Shown here: piece by piece, positions 17,997-27,180 of the stretch | How positions within the stretch are numbered: position 1 is the stretch's first letter | How the letters are laid out: every line of letters starts with the position of its first letter | DNA from: Clostridium aciditolerans | GTDB lineage: Bacteria > Bacillota > Clostridia > Clostridiales > Clostridiaceae | Length of the DNA: 64,000 bases | Reading direction: 5' to 3' | Assembly (NCBI RefSeq): GCF_016316925.1 | Contig: NZ_JAEEGB010000003.1 | Coordinates: forward strand, 98,042 to 162,041 | The notes under the pieces: generated by a model | Seen by the model: only the letters and a program-made list of their open reading frames with translations | Database searches by the model: none | What the model was told of the DNA's origin: nothing | Program-made: the position numbers and the translations under genes

Positions 17997-18524
17997 ATGA
18001 ATAACCAATTAGCGAAAGAAATAAAAGAATATGCGATTTCTATTATCGCAGCATTGTTTATAGCTTTGTTATTTCACAACTATGTATTTGCAAGGGCAAC
18101 TGTTGAAGGTCCTTCAATGCAGCCTACTCTTCACAATAAAGATATATTGTTTTTAGAAAAGATAAGCACAGAAACATCTAATGTTAAACGAGGTCAGATA
18201 GTTGTCTTTGATTCTAAGAATGAGAATGGAGATTATTACATAAAAAGAGTAATAGGTGTAGCTGGTGATATCGTTGAAATAAAAAATGGGCATGTATATC
18301 TTAATGGAAATATGCTAAATGAGAACTATCTTTCTGCAAACAATATAACAGAGCCATTATCTACTCAGTCTAGATATACTGTTCCCAGTGGATATGTATT
18401 TGTATTAGGAGATAATAGAACCAATAGTATTGATAGTAGAATACTAGGACCTATAAATTTAAAGGACTTAAAAGGGCATGCAGTAATAAGAGTATTTCCT
18501 TTTGATTCTATTGAGATGTTCTAA
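17997..18524 (+). CDS. lepB: Signal peptidase I
   Basis: This membrane-bound serine peptidase removes signal peptides from exported proteins. The 175-residue length is typical of Gram-positive (SipS-like) enzymes with one N-terminal transmembrane helix (AISIIAALFIALLFH). The catalytic Ser is in GPSMQPTL and the catalytic Lys is in YIKRVIGVAGD. The box E segment GDNRTNSIDSR is intact near the C terminus. GGAGATG precedes the ATG. It stands alone, downstream of divergent coat genes, and ends at a strong hairpin. Confidence 0.95.
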   Translation: MNNQLAKEIKEYAISIIAALFIALLFHNYVFARATVEGPSMQPTLHNKDILFLEKISTETSNVKRGQIVVFDSKNENGDYYIKRVIGVAGDIVEIKNGHVYLNGNMLNENYLSANNITEPLSTQSRYTVPSGYVFVLGDNRTNSIDSRILGPINLKDLKGHAVIRVFPFDSIEMF

Positions 18525-18584
18525 TAATTTACATCAGCTAGTATGATTTGACAATATAAATAAATATATAGAAGTAACATTTTG

Positions 18585-18620
18585 AGAGCACTCCTATCTA
18601 AATTAGGAGTGCTCTATTTT
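18585..18620 (+). terminator. Terminator after lepB
   Basis: A 12-bp stem (18585-18596 with 18604-18615, AGAGCACTCCTA core) is followed by ATTTTT. Confidence 0.85.
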
Positions 18621-18895
18621 TAAGTAAATATTATAAAGGAATTTTATTATAGCAACACAAAAATAATTTTAACCCTATTTTAAAAAAATATACTACTATT
18701 ATTGGATTCTGTTTGTATAAATCAAACAAGAAAAATCGACATAAAATTATAAAATATGAGTTTGTAAACCAAAAATAGTAATTAATAGAGCTTTTGTATG
18801 TAATTTAATAGATTAATAATCTAAAAATCGCGCAAACTTATAGTACAATCAAATAAATACAGAAAATAAAATATATTTTAAGGAGGAATAAATTT
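18616..18895. other. AT-rich intergenic region before the SASP gene
   Basis: About 280 bases carry no open frame. The region should contain the forespore promoter of the SASP gene, but no sequence matches a sigma-G -35/-10 pair well enough to call. Only the AAGGAGGAATAAATTT ribosome site near 18880 is clear. Confidence 0.5.
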
Positions 18896-19093
18896 ATGGC
18901 AAGTAGAGGTAATAGAGTACTAGTTCCACAAGCTAAACAAGGATTAGATCAATTTAAAATGGAATCAGCTAGAGAAGTTGGAGTAAACTTAAAAGAAGGC
19001 TATAATGGAGATCTTACTTCAAGAGAAGCTGGATCAGTAGGTGGAAACATGGTTAAGAAAATGGTAGAAGCTTACGAACAAGGTTTAAAATAG
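18896..19093 (+). CDS. Alpha/beta-type small acid-soluble spore protein
   Basis: This 65-residue protein binds and protects spore DNA and is degraded by GPR protease on germination. The two family blocks are present: LDQFKMESAREVGV, which includes the GPR cleavage neighbourhood, and GYNGDLTSREAGSVGGNMVKKM. The length and the absence of Trp and Cys fit the family. AAGGAGG is an optimal ribosome site, as expected for a very abundant protein. It is monocistronic with its own terminator. It is firm evidence that the organism forms endospores. Confidence 0.97.
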   Translation: MASRGNRVLVPQAKQGLDQFKMESAREVGVNLKEGYNGDLTSREAGSVGGNMVKKMVEAYEQGLK

Positions 19094-19112
19094 AACATAG
19101 CTAGAGTTAACT

Positions 19113-19142
19113 GCCAGGTAGACATATTCTACCTGGCTTTTT
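19113..19142 (+). terminator. Terminator after the SASP gene
   Basis: GCCAGGTAGA (19113-19122) pairs with TCTACCTGGC (19128-19137) and is followed by TTTTTCT. Confidence 0.9.
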
Positions 19143-19331
19143 CTATAGGGTTCACAGGTAGACAGTTAGTAGCTCCATAGTTTGCACTGAATACTTTGTA
19201 ACAGTTAAACTACATAGTAAATATAATAAAATATATAATGAGAAAACTTTTTAATTTATTGTCATAATATTAAAAAAGATTTAATATTTTTATAACGAAA
19301 TAATGTTAATATGTTTATGAGGTGAAGTGCA

Positions 19332-19586
19332 GTGAGTGTACAAATATATCAAAACCCAGATTTTAAGATTTATAAAGCGGGAGATGGTTATATAGTTCAC
19401 AACAGGCATAAAAATTTTAAGGAAGGGCACACTCATGTGAGAAATTATAATATTTGTATGGTTATGATTAAGTTAATAGAAAGAAAGGAGATGCCCAAAA
19501 GTAAAGATAAGTATTTTATTCAAAGCCTCATAAGGATAAGCAATGATAGGAAGTATATAAGTAAAATAATGAAGTGTGTACAATAA
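19332..19586 (+). CDS. Small hypothetical protein
   Basis: This 84-residue basic protein starts at a GTG with GAGGTGAAG upstream. It has no cysteine cluster, signal peptide or membrane helix. The central segment GYIVHNRHKNFKEGHTHV is rich in His, and the C-terminal half (FIQSLIRISNDRKYISKIM) is probably helical. I do not recognise the family. The codon choice and the clear ribosome site support a real gene. Confidence 0.6.
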   Translation: MSVQIYQNPDFKIYKAGDGYIVHNRHKNFKEGHTHVRNYNICMVMIKLIERKEMPKSKDKYFIQSLIRISNDRKYISKIMKCVQ

Positions 19587-19726
19587 TCCTAGGTTTTCCT
19601 AGATGTCATTTATTGTATAATTAATCCGTAATTGTCAATAATTCAAATATAATATATTTCAATATTGATTTATTACACAATCAGGGACAATAGATGGTTT
19701 AGCCACAGGGATTACAGTGGTAGCAG

Positions 19727-19754
19727 CTATGAGGAGAGAAGACTCTCCTCATAG
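19727..19754. terminator. Perfect 12-bp hairpin
   Basis: CTATGAGGAGAG (19727-19738) pairs exactly with CTCTCCTCATAG (19743-19754) around a 4-base loop. It probably terminates the upstream small gene, although the T-run is weak and lies some bases after. Confidence 0.55.
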
Positions 19755-19805
19755 GCATATTATCATCTCTTTTTGAATATTAAAAAATAGGAGGGAGATG
19801 GTATA

Positions 19806-20063
19806 ATGTTAAATACCGTAGTATGTAAAAAAGAAGGATGCAAAGGAAATAGGTTTAAGATTAATGTACAAAGACTAAAGGTGCTTATGATATGTACAGA
19901 GTGTAAAACAGTAGAAAAACTTAATCGAGAAATGAATTCAATTTTTCCCACCATATGTTCTAAATGCACTGGAGAAATTTTTAAGGTATGTAGAAATAAT
20001 GAAGATAACAATATGTATTTCGAATGTATAAACTGTGGACATAAATTTATTTATTTTCCGTAA
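19806..20063 (+). CDS. Small protein with two zinc-ribbon motifs
   Basis: This 85-residue protein has paired cysteines: CKKEGC and CTEC in the first half, CSKC and CINCGHKF in the second. The spacing is that of two zinc ribbons, each built from two knuckles. It has no catalytic signature. GGAGGGAGATGG precedes the ATG. It probably binds zinc and may contact nucleic acid or RNA polymerase; that is inference from the fold only. Confidence 0.68.
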   Translation: MLNTVVCKKEGCKGNRFKINVQRLKVLMICTECKTVEKLNREMNSIFPTICSKCTGEIFKVCRNNEDNNMYFECINCGHKFIYFP

Positions 20064-20150
20064 TAGCAAAGTTATTCAACTTTAAAAATAAATTATAGGG
20101 AAACTAACTTTAAGATTAGTAACCCTATATTAAAAATTGTTAAAATTTAC

Positions 20151-20190
20151 AAACCTCGAAGAAAGGCCATTCTTCGAGGTTTATTTTTTA
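20151..20190 (+). terminator. Terminator upstream of the permease gene
   Basis: AAACCTCGAAG (20151-20161) pairs with CTTCGAGGTTT (20172-20182), followed by ATTTTTTA. Confidence 0.85.
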
Positions 20191-20301
20191 CGCTATATAA
20201 TAGTATTTTATATAATAGTCTGGGAATATTATTGATATACAAATAAATAATATTCGAGTTTGATAAATTAAAAATGAATGATAACAATAAGGAGGGTAAA
20301 A

Positions 20302-21819
20302 ATGGGTTCAAATGTAGATTCAACAAAAAAATTAACATTAGTATCATTAGTACTAATGATATTTACTTCTGTATATGGATTTAATAATATACCAAGATCA
20401 TTCTATAAAATGGGTTATGCTGCTATTCCTTGGTATATTTTATCAGGAATAACATTTTTCATTCCTTTTGCATTAATGATGGCTGAGTTTGGTGCGGCCT
20501 TTAAGAATGAAAGAGGTGGAATTTATTCATGGATGGAAAAATCAATAGGACCTAAATTTGCATTTATGGGCACATTTATGTGGTATGCATCTTATATTAT
20601 TTGGATGGTAAACGTTGCATCAGGCGTATGGGTTCCGATATCAAATGCGATATTTGGAAAAGATACAACAAAAGCATGGTCATTATTTGGATTATCTGGA
20701 CCTAAGACTTTAGGAATATTAGGAATACTATGGATTATATTTGTAACTTATGTATCCACTAAAGGTTTAGATAAAATCAAAAGAATAACGTCATTAGGTG
20801 GAACAGCTGTTGCAGCACTAAATATTGTTTTGCTAGTTGGTGCATTGTTGGTTCTGATTGGAAATAAGGGGCAATTAGCGCAGCCTATTCAAGGGCTAAG
20901 TTCATTTACACAATCACCAAACCCTAAGTTTGTTGGAAATGCAATTGTTTCTCTAGCATTTATAGTTTACGCTATATTCGCCTATGGTGGTATAGAGGTT
21001 GTTGGTGGATTAGTTGATCAGACTGAAAATGCGGAAAGAACCTTCCCTAAAGGAGTTGTTATATCAGCAGTTATTATATCAATAGGATATTCATTAGGTA
21101 TATTTATGGTTGGTATATTCACTAACTGGGCACAGGTTATGAATACACAAGGCGTTCATCTAGGTAATGCAGGTTACGTAGTAATGGCTAATTTGGGATA
21201 TGCACTTGGAACTGCATTTGGAGCAAGTGAAGCTACTGCTGTAGCTATGGGTGCATGGATAGCAAGATTTGTTGGACTTTCAATGTTTTTAGCTTTATCA
21301 GGAGCATTCTTTACACTAACATATTCTCCGTTAAAACAAATAATAGAAGGTACTCCTACTAGGCTGTGGCCCGGAAAAATGGGAGAATTAAAAGGTGGAA
21401 TGCCTCTAAATGCTATGTGGATTCAAGCTACCATAGTCTGTATAATAATATTTTTAGTATCCTTTGGTGGAGATTCAATGTCGAAGTTTTTTGATATATT
21501 AGTTGCAATGACTAATGTAGCAATGACTCTTCCATATATGTTCATAGCAATTGCTTTTCCTCCATTCAAAAAGAATGAAAAGATTGGGAAACCATTTGCA
21601 GTATATAAAACTTACAATAGTGCTTTTATATGGACAATAGTAGTTGTGCTTACTGTAGGATTTGCTAATGTATTTTCAATAATAGAACCAGCTATAAATG
21701 GTGATATGAAGACTACAATTTGGAGTATAGCTGGACCAGTATTCTTCTCAGTGGTCGCTTGGATTATGTACAGCAGTTACGAAAAAAATAATAAAGAAGA
21801 AAGAAGAAAAAATGCATGA
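20302..21819 (+). CDS. yjeM: YjeM-type APC amino acid permease
   Basis: This 505-residue APC-superfamily transporter has about 12 to 14 hydrophobic segments. It matches the glutamate/GABA-antiporter-like YjeM group: KLTLVSLVLMIFTSVYGF at the N terminus, MMAEFGAAFKNERGGIYSW as the helix 2/3 signature, and FAYGGIEVVGGLVDQTENAE in the middle. The ATG at 20302 follows AAGGAGGG; an upstream ATG at 20278 lacks a site. The substrate is probably an amino acid, but which one is not readable. It is monocistronic, with hairpins on both sides. Confidence 0.85.
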   Translation: MGSNVDSTKKLTLVSLVLMIFTSVYGFNNIPRSFYKMGYAAIPWYILSGITFFIPFALMMAEFGAAFKNERGGIYSWMEKSIGPKFAFMGTFMWYASYIIWMVNVASGVWVPISNAIFGKDTTKAWSLFGLSGPKTLGILGILWIIFVTYVSTKGLDKIKRITSLGGTAVAALNIVLLVGALLVLIGNKGQLAQPIQGLSSFTQSPNPKFVGNAIVSLAFIVYAIFAYGGIEVVGGLVDQTENAERTFPKGVVISAVIISIGYSLGIFMVGIFTNWAQVMNTQGVHLGNAGYVVMANLGYALGTAFGASEATAVAMGAWIARFVGLSMFLALSGAFFTLTYSPLKQIIEGTPTRLWPGKMGELKGGMPLNAMWIQATIVCIIIFLVSFGGDSMSKFFDILVAMTNVAMTLPYMFIAIAFPPFKKNEKIGKPFAVYKTYNSAFIWTIVVVLTVGFANVFSIIEPAINGDMKTTIWSIAGPVFFSVVAWIMYSSYEKNNKEERRKNA

Positions 21820-21827
21820 CACAAATT

Positions 21828-21864
21828 AAAGGGGGTTGTTGGATTATTCAACAACCTCTTTTAG
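21828..21864 (+). terminator. Terminator after yjeM
   Basis: A GGGTTGTTG/CAACAACCT stem with a 7-base loop around 21842-21848 is followed by CTTTTAG. Confidence 0.8.
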
Positions 21865-21957
21865 ATTGAATTATTCACGAAATATTTTATAACCATTATA
21901 GCGACAGTTGAGTTATAATATATATATCGATTTATATTCCTGTTTGGAGGTGAAAAG

Positions 21958-23469
21958 GTGAAATTAGATGCAGTTCAGAGAAGGATAGTATTAAATAAAC
22001 AATTGGGATGTAGTTTGCTAAAAGGAAAGGTTTCATCTGGAAAAACCACAGCAGCAATACATAGAGCTATATATTTAAAGAATCAATATTGTTTGTTTGA
22101 GGATGATACAGTATTAATAGTATCAGATAAAGATATAAATGTGGATATTGCTAGAAAAATATATGATAAAGTAGAAGAAAACAATAAATTAGAATATATA
22201 ACATTATTCACTAATCATGAGGACAAGTTAACTTTCTGCAGCATTGAAAATATTATATGTAAATACTTTAATAATAGTGAAAAGAACAAATATACAATCA
22301 TTAAAGAAGAGGATAAAATAATTACAATAAATAAATGCATAAAAACTATAAAGGAACGATATAAAAATTTAAAAATATTAGATTTGAAGTACAGTAGATT
22401 CCTTACAGATGAAATAAAATGGATAAAATGTTGTAATTATAATACTATTGATGCATATCAAAGTGCTGATAGAACAGGAAGAAAGGTTAAGAAGGGCGAA
22501 GGTCCTCTAAGACTTTTAAAAAATTCCAAATCAAGAGAAGCTATTTTTAATCTTATGCTGTCATATAATAAAATCTTAGAAGAGAATCATTTAGTAGATA
22601 GTGAAGAAAGAGACCTAATAGCCTTGGATTATATTAAGAATTTGAATAATAAGGTCACACATATAATAGTAGATGAGTTTCAAAATTTTACGAAAGTACA
22701 ATTTGAAATTGTAAAGGCATTGCTAAATAATAAAGACTATGGCAGTATGCTTTTGGTAAATAGCCAAGATAACAATACTAACCCCAATGGCTGGTTTGTT
22801 AAAGGAAGAAAACTCAATAGTATTGGAATAGATACAAAAATAAAAACTTATTCTCTTAAAAATACATATACAGATAGTTTGGAGCTGAAAGAAAAAGTGA
22901 ATAATTTAGAAAGAGTGAATACAGAAGAAAAAAATAACTATTACGAAAGTGTTCTCTCTATTGAAACTTTTGAATATCATGACATACGACATAATAGAAA
23001 GTATGATTTTGTTAGAGATATAAATGATATATCAGATGTGATTGTAAAGAATGAAGATAGAGAAGATGAATATACAAAAGACGAATTAAAAGAGCTTGTG
23101 GTTTACAACGACATTGCAGCGGGAGAACCTATATTAATAAATCCAGATATAGAAGATAAATTTTATATACCTAAGTTTTGGTTGAAAGGCGTAAATGACT
23201 GCTTTATACTCAAGGTTAAAGGTGATAGTATGATAAATGTTAACATTGAGGATAATGATTATGTAGTAATAAGAAAGCAATATGCTGCGCAAAATAATGA
23301 TATTGTTGCTGTTGATATTGATGGAAGTGCTACACTAAAAAGGCTTTCAATAGGCAAAGGTGGAATTAAACTAATGCCTGAAAATAGCAAATACAACCCA
23401 ATACCTATAACTGATGAGGGCACAAATATAATAGGTATCGCAGTTGGAATTATAAAATATAAACATTAA
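21958..23469 (+). CDS. SF1 (UvrD-like) NTPase fragment fused to a LexA-type S24 peptidase
   Basis: Residues 1-310 of this 503-residue protein resemble the first half of a UvrD/Rep helicase: a Q-motif (LDAVQRRIV), Walker A GKVSSGKT at 23-30, Walker B IIVDEFQNF near 235-243, and motif III/IV-like segments. Helicase motifs V and VI are absent. Residues 380-503 are a LexA/UmuD fold. Ala388-Gly389 in DIAAGEP sits at the LexA cleavage position, the nucleophile Ser424 is in KGDSM, and Lys461 is in TLKRL. The Ser-Lys distance of 37 equals that of E. coli LexA (119/156). No helix-turn-helix is seen. It is probably a damage-responsive, self-cleaving ATPase; the role is inferred. GGAGGTG precedes the start codon, a GTG at 21958. 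Confidence 0.78.
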   Translation: MKLDAVQRRIVLNKQLGCSLLKGKVSSGKTTAAIHRAIYLKNQYCLFEDDTVLIVSDKDINVDIARKIYDKVEENNKLEYITLFTNHEDKLTFCSIENIICKYFNNSEKNKYTIIKEEDKIITINKCIKTIKERYKNLKILDLKYSRFLTDEIKWIKCCNYNTIDAYQSADRTGRKVKKGEGPLRLLKNSKSREAIFNLMLSYNKILEENHLVDSEERDLIALDYIKNLNNKVTHIIVDEFQNFTKVQFEIVKALLNNKDYGSMLLVNSQDNNTNPNGWFVKGRKLNSIGIDTKIKTYSLKNTYTDSLELKEKVNNLERVNTEEKNNYYESVLSIETFEYHDIRHNRKYDFVRDINDISDVIVKNEDREDEYTKDELKELVVYNDIAAGEPILINPDIEDKFYIPKFWLKGVNDCFILKVKGDSMINVNIEDNDYVVIRKQYAAQNNDIVAVDIDGSATLKRLSIGKGGIKLMPENSKYNPIPITDEGTNIIGIAVGIIKYKH

Positions 23470-23576
23470 AAAATAAGATCAGGATTGACAATTGACAATC
23501 CCGTTTTTATTTACCTTTTACGGTTTATTATATAAAATGCTTTTTATTGTAAAAATATTAGGGAGGCTTTAAGCAA

Positions 23577-24515
23577 GTGTTGGACTTAAGATTGAATACA
23601 TTTTTGATTGTCAGTAAGATAAAGAATTTTACCAAAGCAGCTCAAATATTAAATTTAACCCAACCTGCAGTATCTCAACATATTAAGTTTTTAGAGGATT
23701 ATTACGGTGTAACTTTAATTAAGAAGCAGGGAAGAGAGATAGACCTGACAGAAGAAGGAGAAATTTTATTTAAATATGCGCAAAAGTTAGAAATGCTATA
23801 TAGAACATTAGATATGGAACTTAGAAATAGATCAGGAATTAATAAAACATATAATGTAGGGGCAACAAGAACAATAGGTGATTATGTTCTTCCTTATATT
23901 TTAGGAAGATATAAAAATATACATATAAACATAGACATACTTCTTCAAGTAAGTAATACAAGAGAAATAATTGAAAAATTATTAAGCGCGAAGCTGGATT
24001 TGGCACTTGTAGAAGGTCCTTTTGATAAGGGTATATTTAAATATAAGAAATTTAAGGATGATGAGCTTGTTTTAGCAGTATCACCAAAACACTGTTTTTC
24101 AAAAAGAGAAAATGTAGAATTACAAGAGGTTTTAGAAGGAAACTTGATATTAAGAGAAAAAGGGTCTGGAACTAGAAAAATAATTGAAAATAAGCTGGTT
24201 GAAGTTGGATATAATTTAAATATGATAAAACCTTATATGGAAATTGGAAGTATAAATGCTATTAAATCATTAGTCGAGTCAAATCTAGGGTACACTATAA
24301 TATCGAGAGAAACAATTAAGAGAGAGCTTGAGCTAGGCTTAATTAAAATAGTGCCAATAAAAGATATATATATACCTAGAGAGTTTAATTTCATATATTT
24401 AAATGAAGATTCTGATGGGTTTATTGAACATTTTACAACCTTTTGTTGTATACAAGAAAGTAAAACATGTTCATTGCAAAGCCATGTTAACTTTAAATCG
24501 CATATGTTAAAATAA
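23577..24515 (+). CDS. LysR-family transcriptional regulator
   Basis: This 312-residue LTTR has an N-terminal winged helix-turn-helix (NTFLIVSKIKNFTKAAQIL, LTQPAVSQHIKFLEDYYG) and a periplasmic-binding-protein-like effector domain from about residue 90. LRLNTFLIVSKIKNFTKAA and SNLGYTIISRETI resemble the CysL/CbbR-type subgroup. Start codon GTG (23577) or TTG (23580) follows GGGAGG. It is not divergent from a neighbour, so its target is unclear; clpS follows 37 bases later on the same strand. Confidence 0.88.
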   Translation: MLDLRLNTFLIVSKIKNFTKAAQILNLTQPAVSQHIKFLEDYYGVTLIKKQGREIDLTEEGEILFKYAQKLEMLYRTLDMELRNRSGINKTYNVGATRTIGDYVLPYILGRYKNIHINIDILLQVSNTREIIEKLLSAKLDLALVEGPFDKGIFKYKKFKDDELVLAVSPKHCFSKRENVELQEVLEGNLILREKGSGTRKIIENKLVEVGYNLNMIKPYMEIGSINAIKSLVESNLGYTIISRETIKRELELGLIKIVPIKDIYIPREFNFIYLNEDSDGFIEHFTTFCCIQESKTCSLQSHVNFKSHMLK

Positions 24516-24552
24516 CCTTAAACATAATATTTATACTAATGGAGTTGTTAAA

Positions 24553-24852
24553 ATGTCACAAAAATCTATTTTAAAAGAAGATACAAAAATTAAAATAAAA
24601 AAACCAAAGATGTATAAGGTGCTTGTTCACAATGATGATTACACCACCATGGAGTTTGTAATAGAAGTACTTGTTAAGGTTTTTAAAAAACAAGTTATTG
24701 AAGCTACAAAAATTATGTATGACGTACACAGAGTAGGGATAGGTGTTGCTGGGATATACTCATATGATATCGCAGCAACCAAGACAGTACAAGCCGTAAA
24801 TATGGCAGAAGAAAGTGGTTTCCCACTAAAATTTAGTATGGAAGAGGAATAA
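24553..24852 (+). CDS. clpS: ClpS adaptor for the ClpA unfoldase
   Basis: This 99-residue adaptor delivers N-degron substrates to ClpAP. The family motifs are clear: YKVLVHNDDYTTMEFV, where the N/D-D residues bind the substrate N terminus, VIEVLVKVFKKQ, and VHRVGIGVAGIYSYDIA with the conserved GxxVAG-like region. It ends two bases before clpA, so the two are translated together. The presence of ClpS together with ClpA, rather than ClpC, is less common in Firmicutes and is seen in some clostridia. Confidence 0.93.
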   Translation: MSQKSILKEDTKIKIKKPKMYKVLVHNDDYTTMEFVIEVLVKVFKKQVIEATKIMYDVHRVGIGVAGIYSYDIAATKTVQAVNMAEESGFPLKFSMEEE

Positions 24853-24854
24853 CT

Positions 24855-27104
24855 ATGAGATTAGATGGAATATTAAATGAAGTTATTGCTGCTGCTTATA
24901 ATGAAGCAAAATATTCAAAGCATGAATATTTTACACCTGAGCATATCTTATATGCATCACTCTTTTTTAAAGAGGGAAGAAATATGATAGAAGGCATTGG
25001 AGGAAGTGTAGAAGATTTAAAAAGTGATTTAGTTAAATACTTTAATGAGAATATTGATCTTATAGATGAAGGTGAACCGCTGGAGACTATTGGGGTTCAA
25101 AATATAATATCTTCTGCAGGGGAACATGTTTTAGCAGCAGAGAAAGATATCATTAAGCTTGGAGATATTTTTATATCCATATATGACGAATCGGAGAGTT
25201 TTGCTAGTTATTTTTTGAAAAAGCAGGGTATAAGAAGATTAGATATTTTAAATTATATAACTCACGGAATATCTGAACTTGACTTTGAAGTGGTGGAAGA
25301 TGATGGTGAAGAGTTTGATATGCTGTTAGATGAAGAAAAAGTGAGCAGCAAATCAATACTATCTGAGTTCACCGTTGAGCTTACAGAAAAAGCAGAACAA
25401 GGGAAATTCGATTCTTTGATTGGTAGAGAGGATATATTAGATAGAACTATCCAAGTTTTATCAAGAAGACTTAAAAATAATCCTATACACGTAGGAGATC
25501 CAGGGGTAGGCAAAACTGCAATAACAAAAGGATTAGCAAAATTAATAGCAGAAAATAAAGTGCCTAAATTACTTCAAAACAGTAAAATATATTCCATTGA
25601 TTTAGGTGCTATGCTTGCCGGAACAAAATATAGAGGCGATTTTGAAGAGAGAATCAAAAAAGTACTTAAAGGTATTGAGAAGGAAGAAAGACCTATTGTT
25701 TATATAGATGAGATCCACACAATAATAGGAGCTGGATCTGTTTCAGGCGGCTCCTTAGATGCTTCTAATATCCTTAAGCCTTTTTTAACTGAAGGAAAAA
25801 TAAGATTTATTGGATCTACCACATATGATGAATATAAAAAAGTTTTTGAAAAAGATAAAGCATTATCTAGAAGGTTTCAAAAGATTGAGGTGTCAGAACC
25901 GTCTATAGAAGAAACTTATAGAATTTTATCTGGAATTAAGGAAAACTATGAAGAATTTCATAATGTTAAATATACAAAGGAAGCAATAAATGCAGCTGTA
26001 GAGCTTTCTGCAAAATATATTAATGATAGATACCTTCCAGACAAGGCCATTGATGTCATTGATGAAGTAGGGGCTTATGTTAGACTTCACTCAGAAAATG
26101 AAGATACAGTTACTATTAACTCTGATGATATAGAAAAAATTATTTCTTTTATAGCTAAGATACCTGAGCAAAGTGTTTCTTCCAACGAATTAGAATTAAT
26201 TAAAGGTCTAGAGAGAAACTTAAAGGAAAAAATATTTGGTCAAGATAAGGCTATAGAAACTATTGTAAGTGCCATTAAAAGATCACGAGCGGGATTTAAT
26301 GATGATAATAAGCCAGTTGCAAACTTATTGTTTGTTGGCCCTACAGGAGTAGGAAAAACCGAAATTTGTAAGCAGCTGTCAAAATCATTAAATATTCCAT
26401 TAATAAGGTTTGACATGAGCGAATATCAAGAAAAACATACCGTTGCAAGGCTTATCGGAGCTCCACCGGGATATGTAGGATATGAAGAAGGTGGTCTTTT
26501 AACAGATTCTATAAGAAAAACTCCATATTGCGTACTTCTTTTAGATGAAATTGAAAAGGTTCATCCAGATGTTTTAAACATTTTACTTCAATTGATGGAT
26601 TATGCTACAGTAACAGACAGTACTGGAAGAAAAACAGATTTTAGGAATGTAATATTAATCATGACTTCTAATGCAGGAGCCTCTTCTATTGGAAAATCCC
26701 TTATGGGCTTTGGAAATAGAAAAGTACACTTTGATGCTATCGATGCAGAAGTACAGAAAGTATTTTCTCCTGAATTTAGAAATAGATTAGATGAAATAAT
26801 TGTATTTAATAAAATGGATGAAGATATGGCTAGGTTGGTAGCTAGAAAAGCCATAGGTGAATTTGAAGAGAAATTAAAAGCTAAAAATATAACAATACAT
26901 GTAACAGAAGATTGTTATGCATGGCTTGCTCAAAAAGGACTTAATTCAGAGTATGGAGCGAGAGAAATAAATAGAGTAGTTCAACAGGAAATTAAGCCTT
27001 ACTTTGTAGATAAAATATTGTTTGAAGAAATATCACAAAATGATAAAATAATTGTAGATGTTAAGGATGAAAAAATTATAATATTTAATGAAGACCAAAA
27101 GTAA
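24855..27104 (+). CDS. clpA: ClpA ATP-dependent unfoldase
   Basis: This 749-residue HSP100 protein unfolds substrates for ClpP. The N-terminal Clp_N repeats span residues 1-140. An acidic linker follows (FEVVEDDGEEFDML). AAA domain 1 has Walker A GDPGVGKT at 214-221 and Walker B VYIDEIHTI; domain 2 has Walker A GPTGVGKTE near 497, Walker B LLLDEIEKVHPDV, and the C-terminal D2 domain. There is no UVR/middle domain, which separates it from ClpC and ClpB and fits ClpA. It is coupled to clpS. The ClpP gene is not in the window. Confidence 0.94.
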   Translation: MRLDGILNEVIAAAYNEAKYSKHEYFTPEHILYASLFFKEGRNMIEGIGGSVEDLKSDLVKYFNENIDLIDEGEPLETIGVQNIISSAGEHVLAAEKDIIKLGDIFISIYDESESFASYFLKKQGIRRLDILNYITHGISELDFEVVEDDGEEFDMLLDEEKVSSKSILSEFTVELTEKAEQGKFDSLIGREDILDRTIQVLSRRLKNNPIHVGDPGVGKTAITKGLAKLIAENKVPKLLQNSKIYSIDLGAMLAGTKYRGDFEERIKKVLKGIEKEERPIVYIDEIHTIIGAGSVSGGSLDASNILKPFLTEGKIRFIGSTTYDEYKKVFEKDKALSRRFQKIEVSEPSIEETYRILSGIKENYEEFHNVKYTKEAINAAVELSAKYINDRYLPDKAIDVIDEVGAYVRLHSENEDTVTINSDDIEKIISFIAKIPEQSVSSNELELIKGLERNLKEKIFGQDKAIETIVSAIKRSRAGFNDDNKPVANLLFVGPTGVGKTEICKQLSKSLNIPLIRFDMSEYQEKHTVARLIGAPPGYVGYEEGGLLTDSIRKTPYCVLLLDEIEKVHPDVLNILLQLMDYATVTDSTGRKTDFRNVILIMTSNAGASSIGKSLMGFGNRKVHFDAIDAEVQKVFSPEFRNRLDEIIVFNKMDEDMARLVARKAIGEFEEKLKAKNITIHVTEDCYAWLAQKGLNSEYGAREINRVVQQEIKPYFVDKILFEEISQNDKIIVDVKDEKIIIFNEDQK

Positions 27105-27125
27105 TGATATTAAGCTTGATAAATA

Positions 27126-27157
27126 CTGCATACTACCTTGGTAGTGTGCAGATTTTC
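27126..27157 (+). terminator. Terminator after clpA
   Basis: CTGCATACTACC pairs with GGTAGTGTGCAG (a GT pair included), followed by ATTTTCT. Confidence 0.75.
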
Positions 27158-27180
27158 TGTAATTCAAAGGAGACGTCATT

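Noticed and set aside
19670..19780. Protein-like frame in the gap before the zinc-ribbon gene (reads through GTIDGLATGITVVAAM).
   Set aside because: It has no start with a ribosome site, begins after a stop and runs across a perfect hairpin at 19727-19754. Too short to call a remnant.
23485..23510. Repeat GATTGACAATTGACAATC taken for an operator of the LysR gene.
   Set aside because: It also forms a short hairpin before a T-rich run and is more simply a weak terminator for the helicase-LexA fusion gene.
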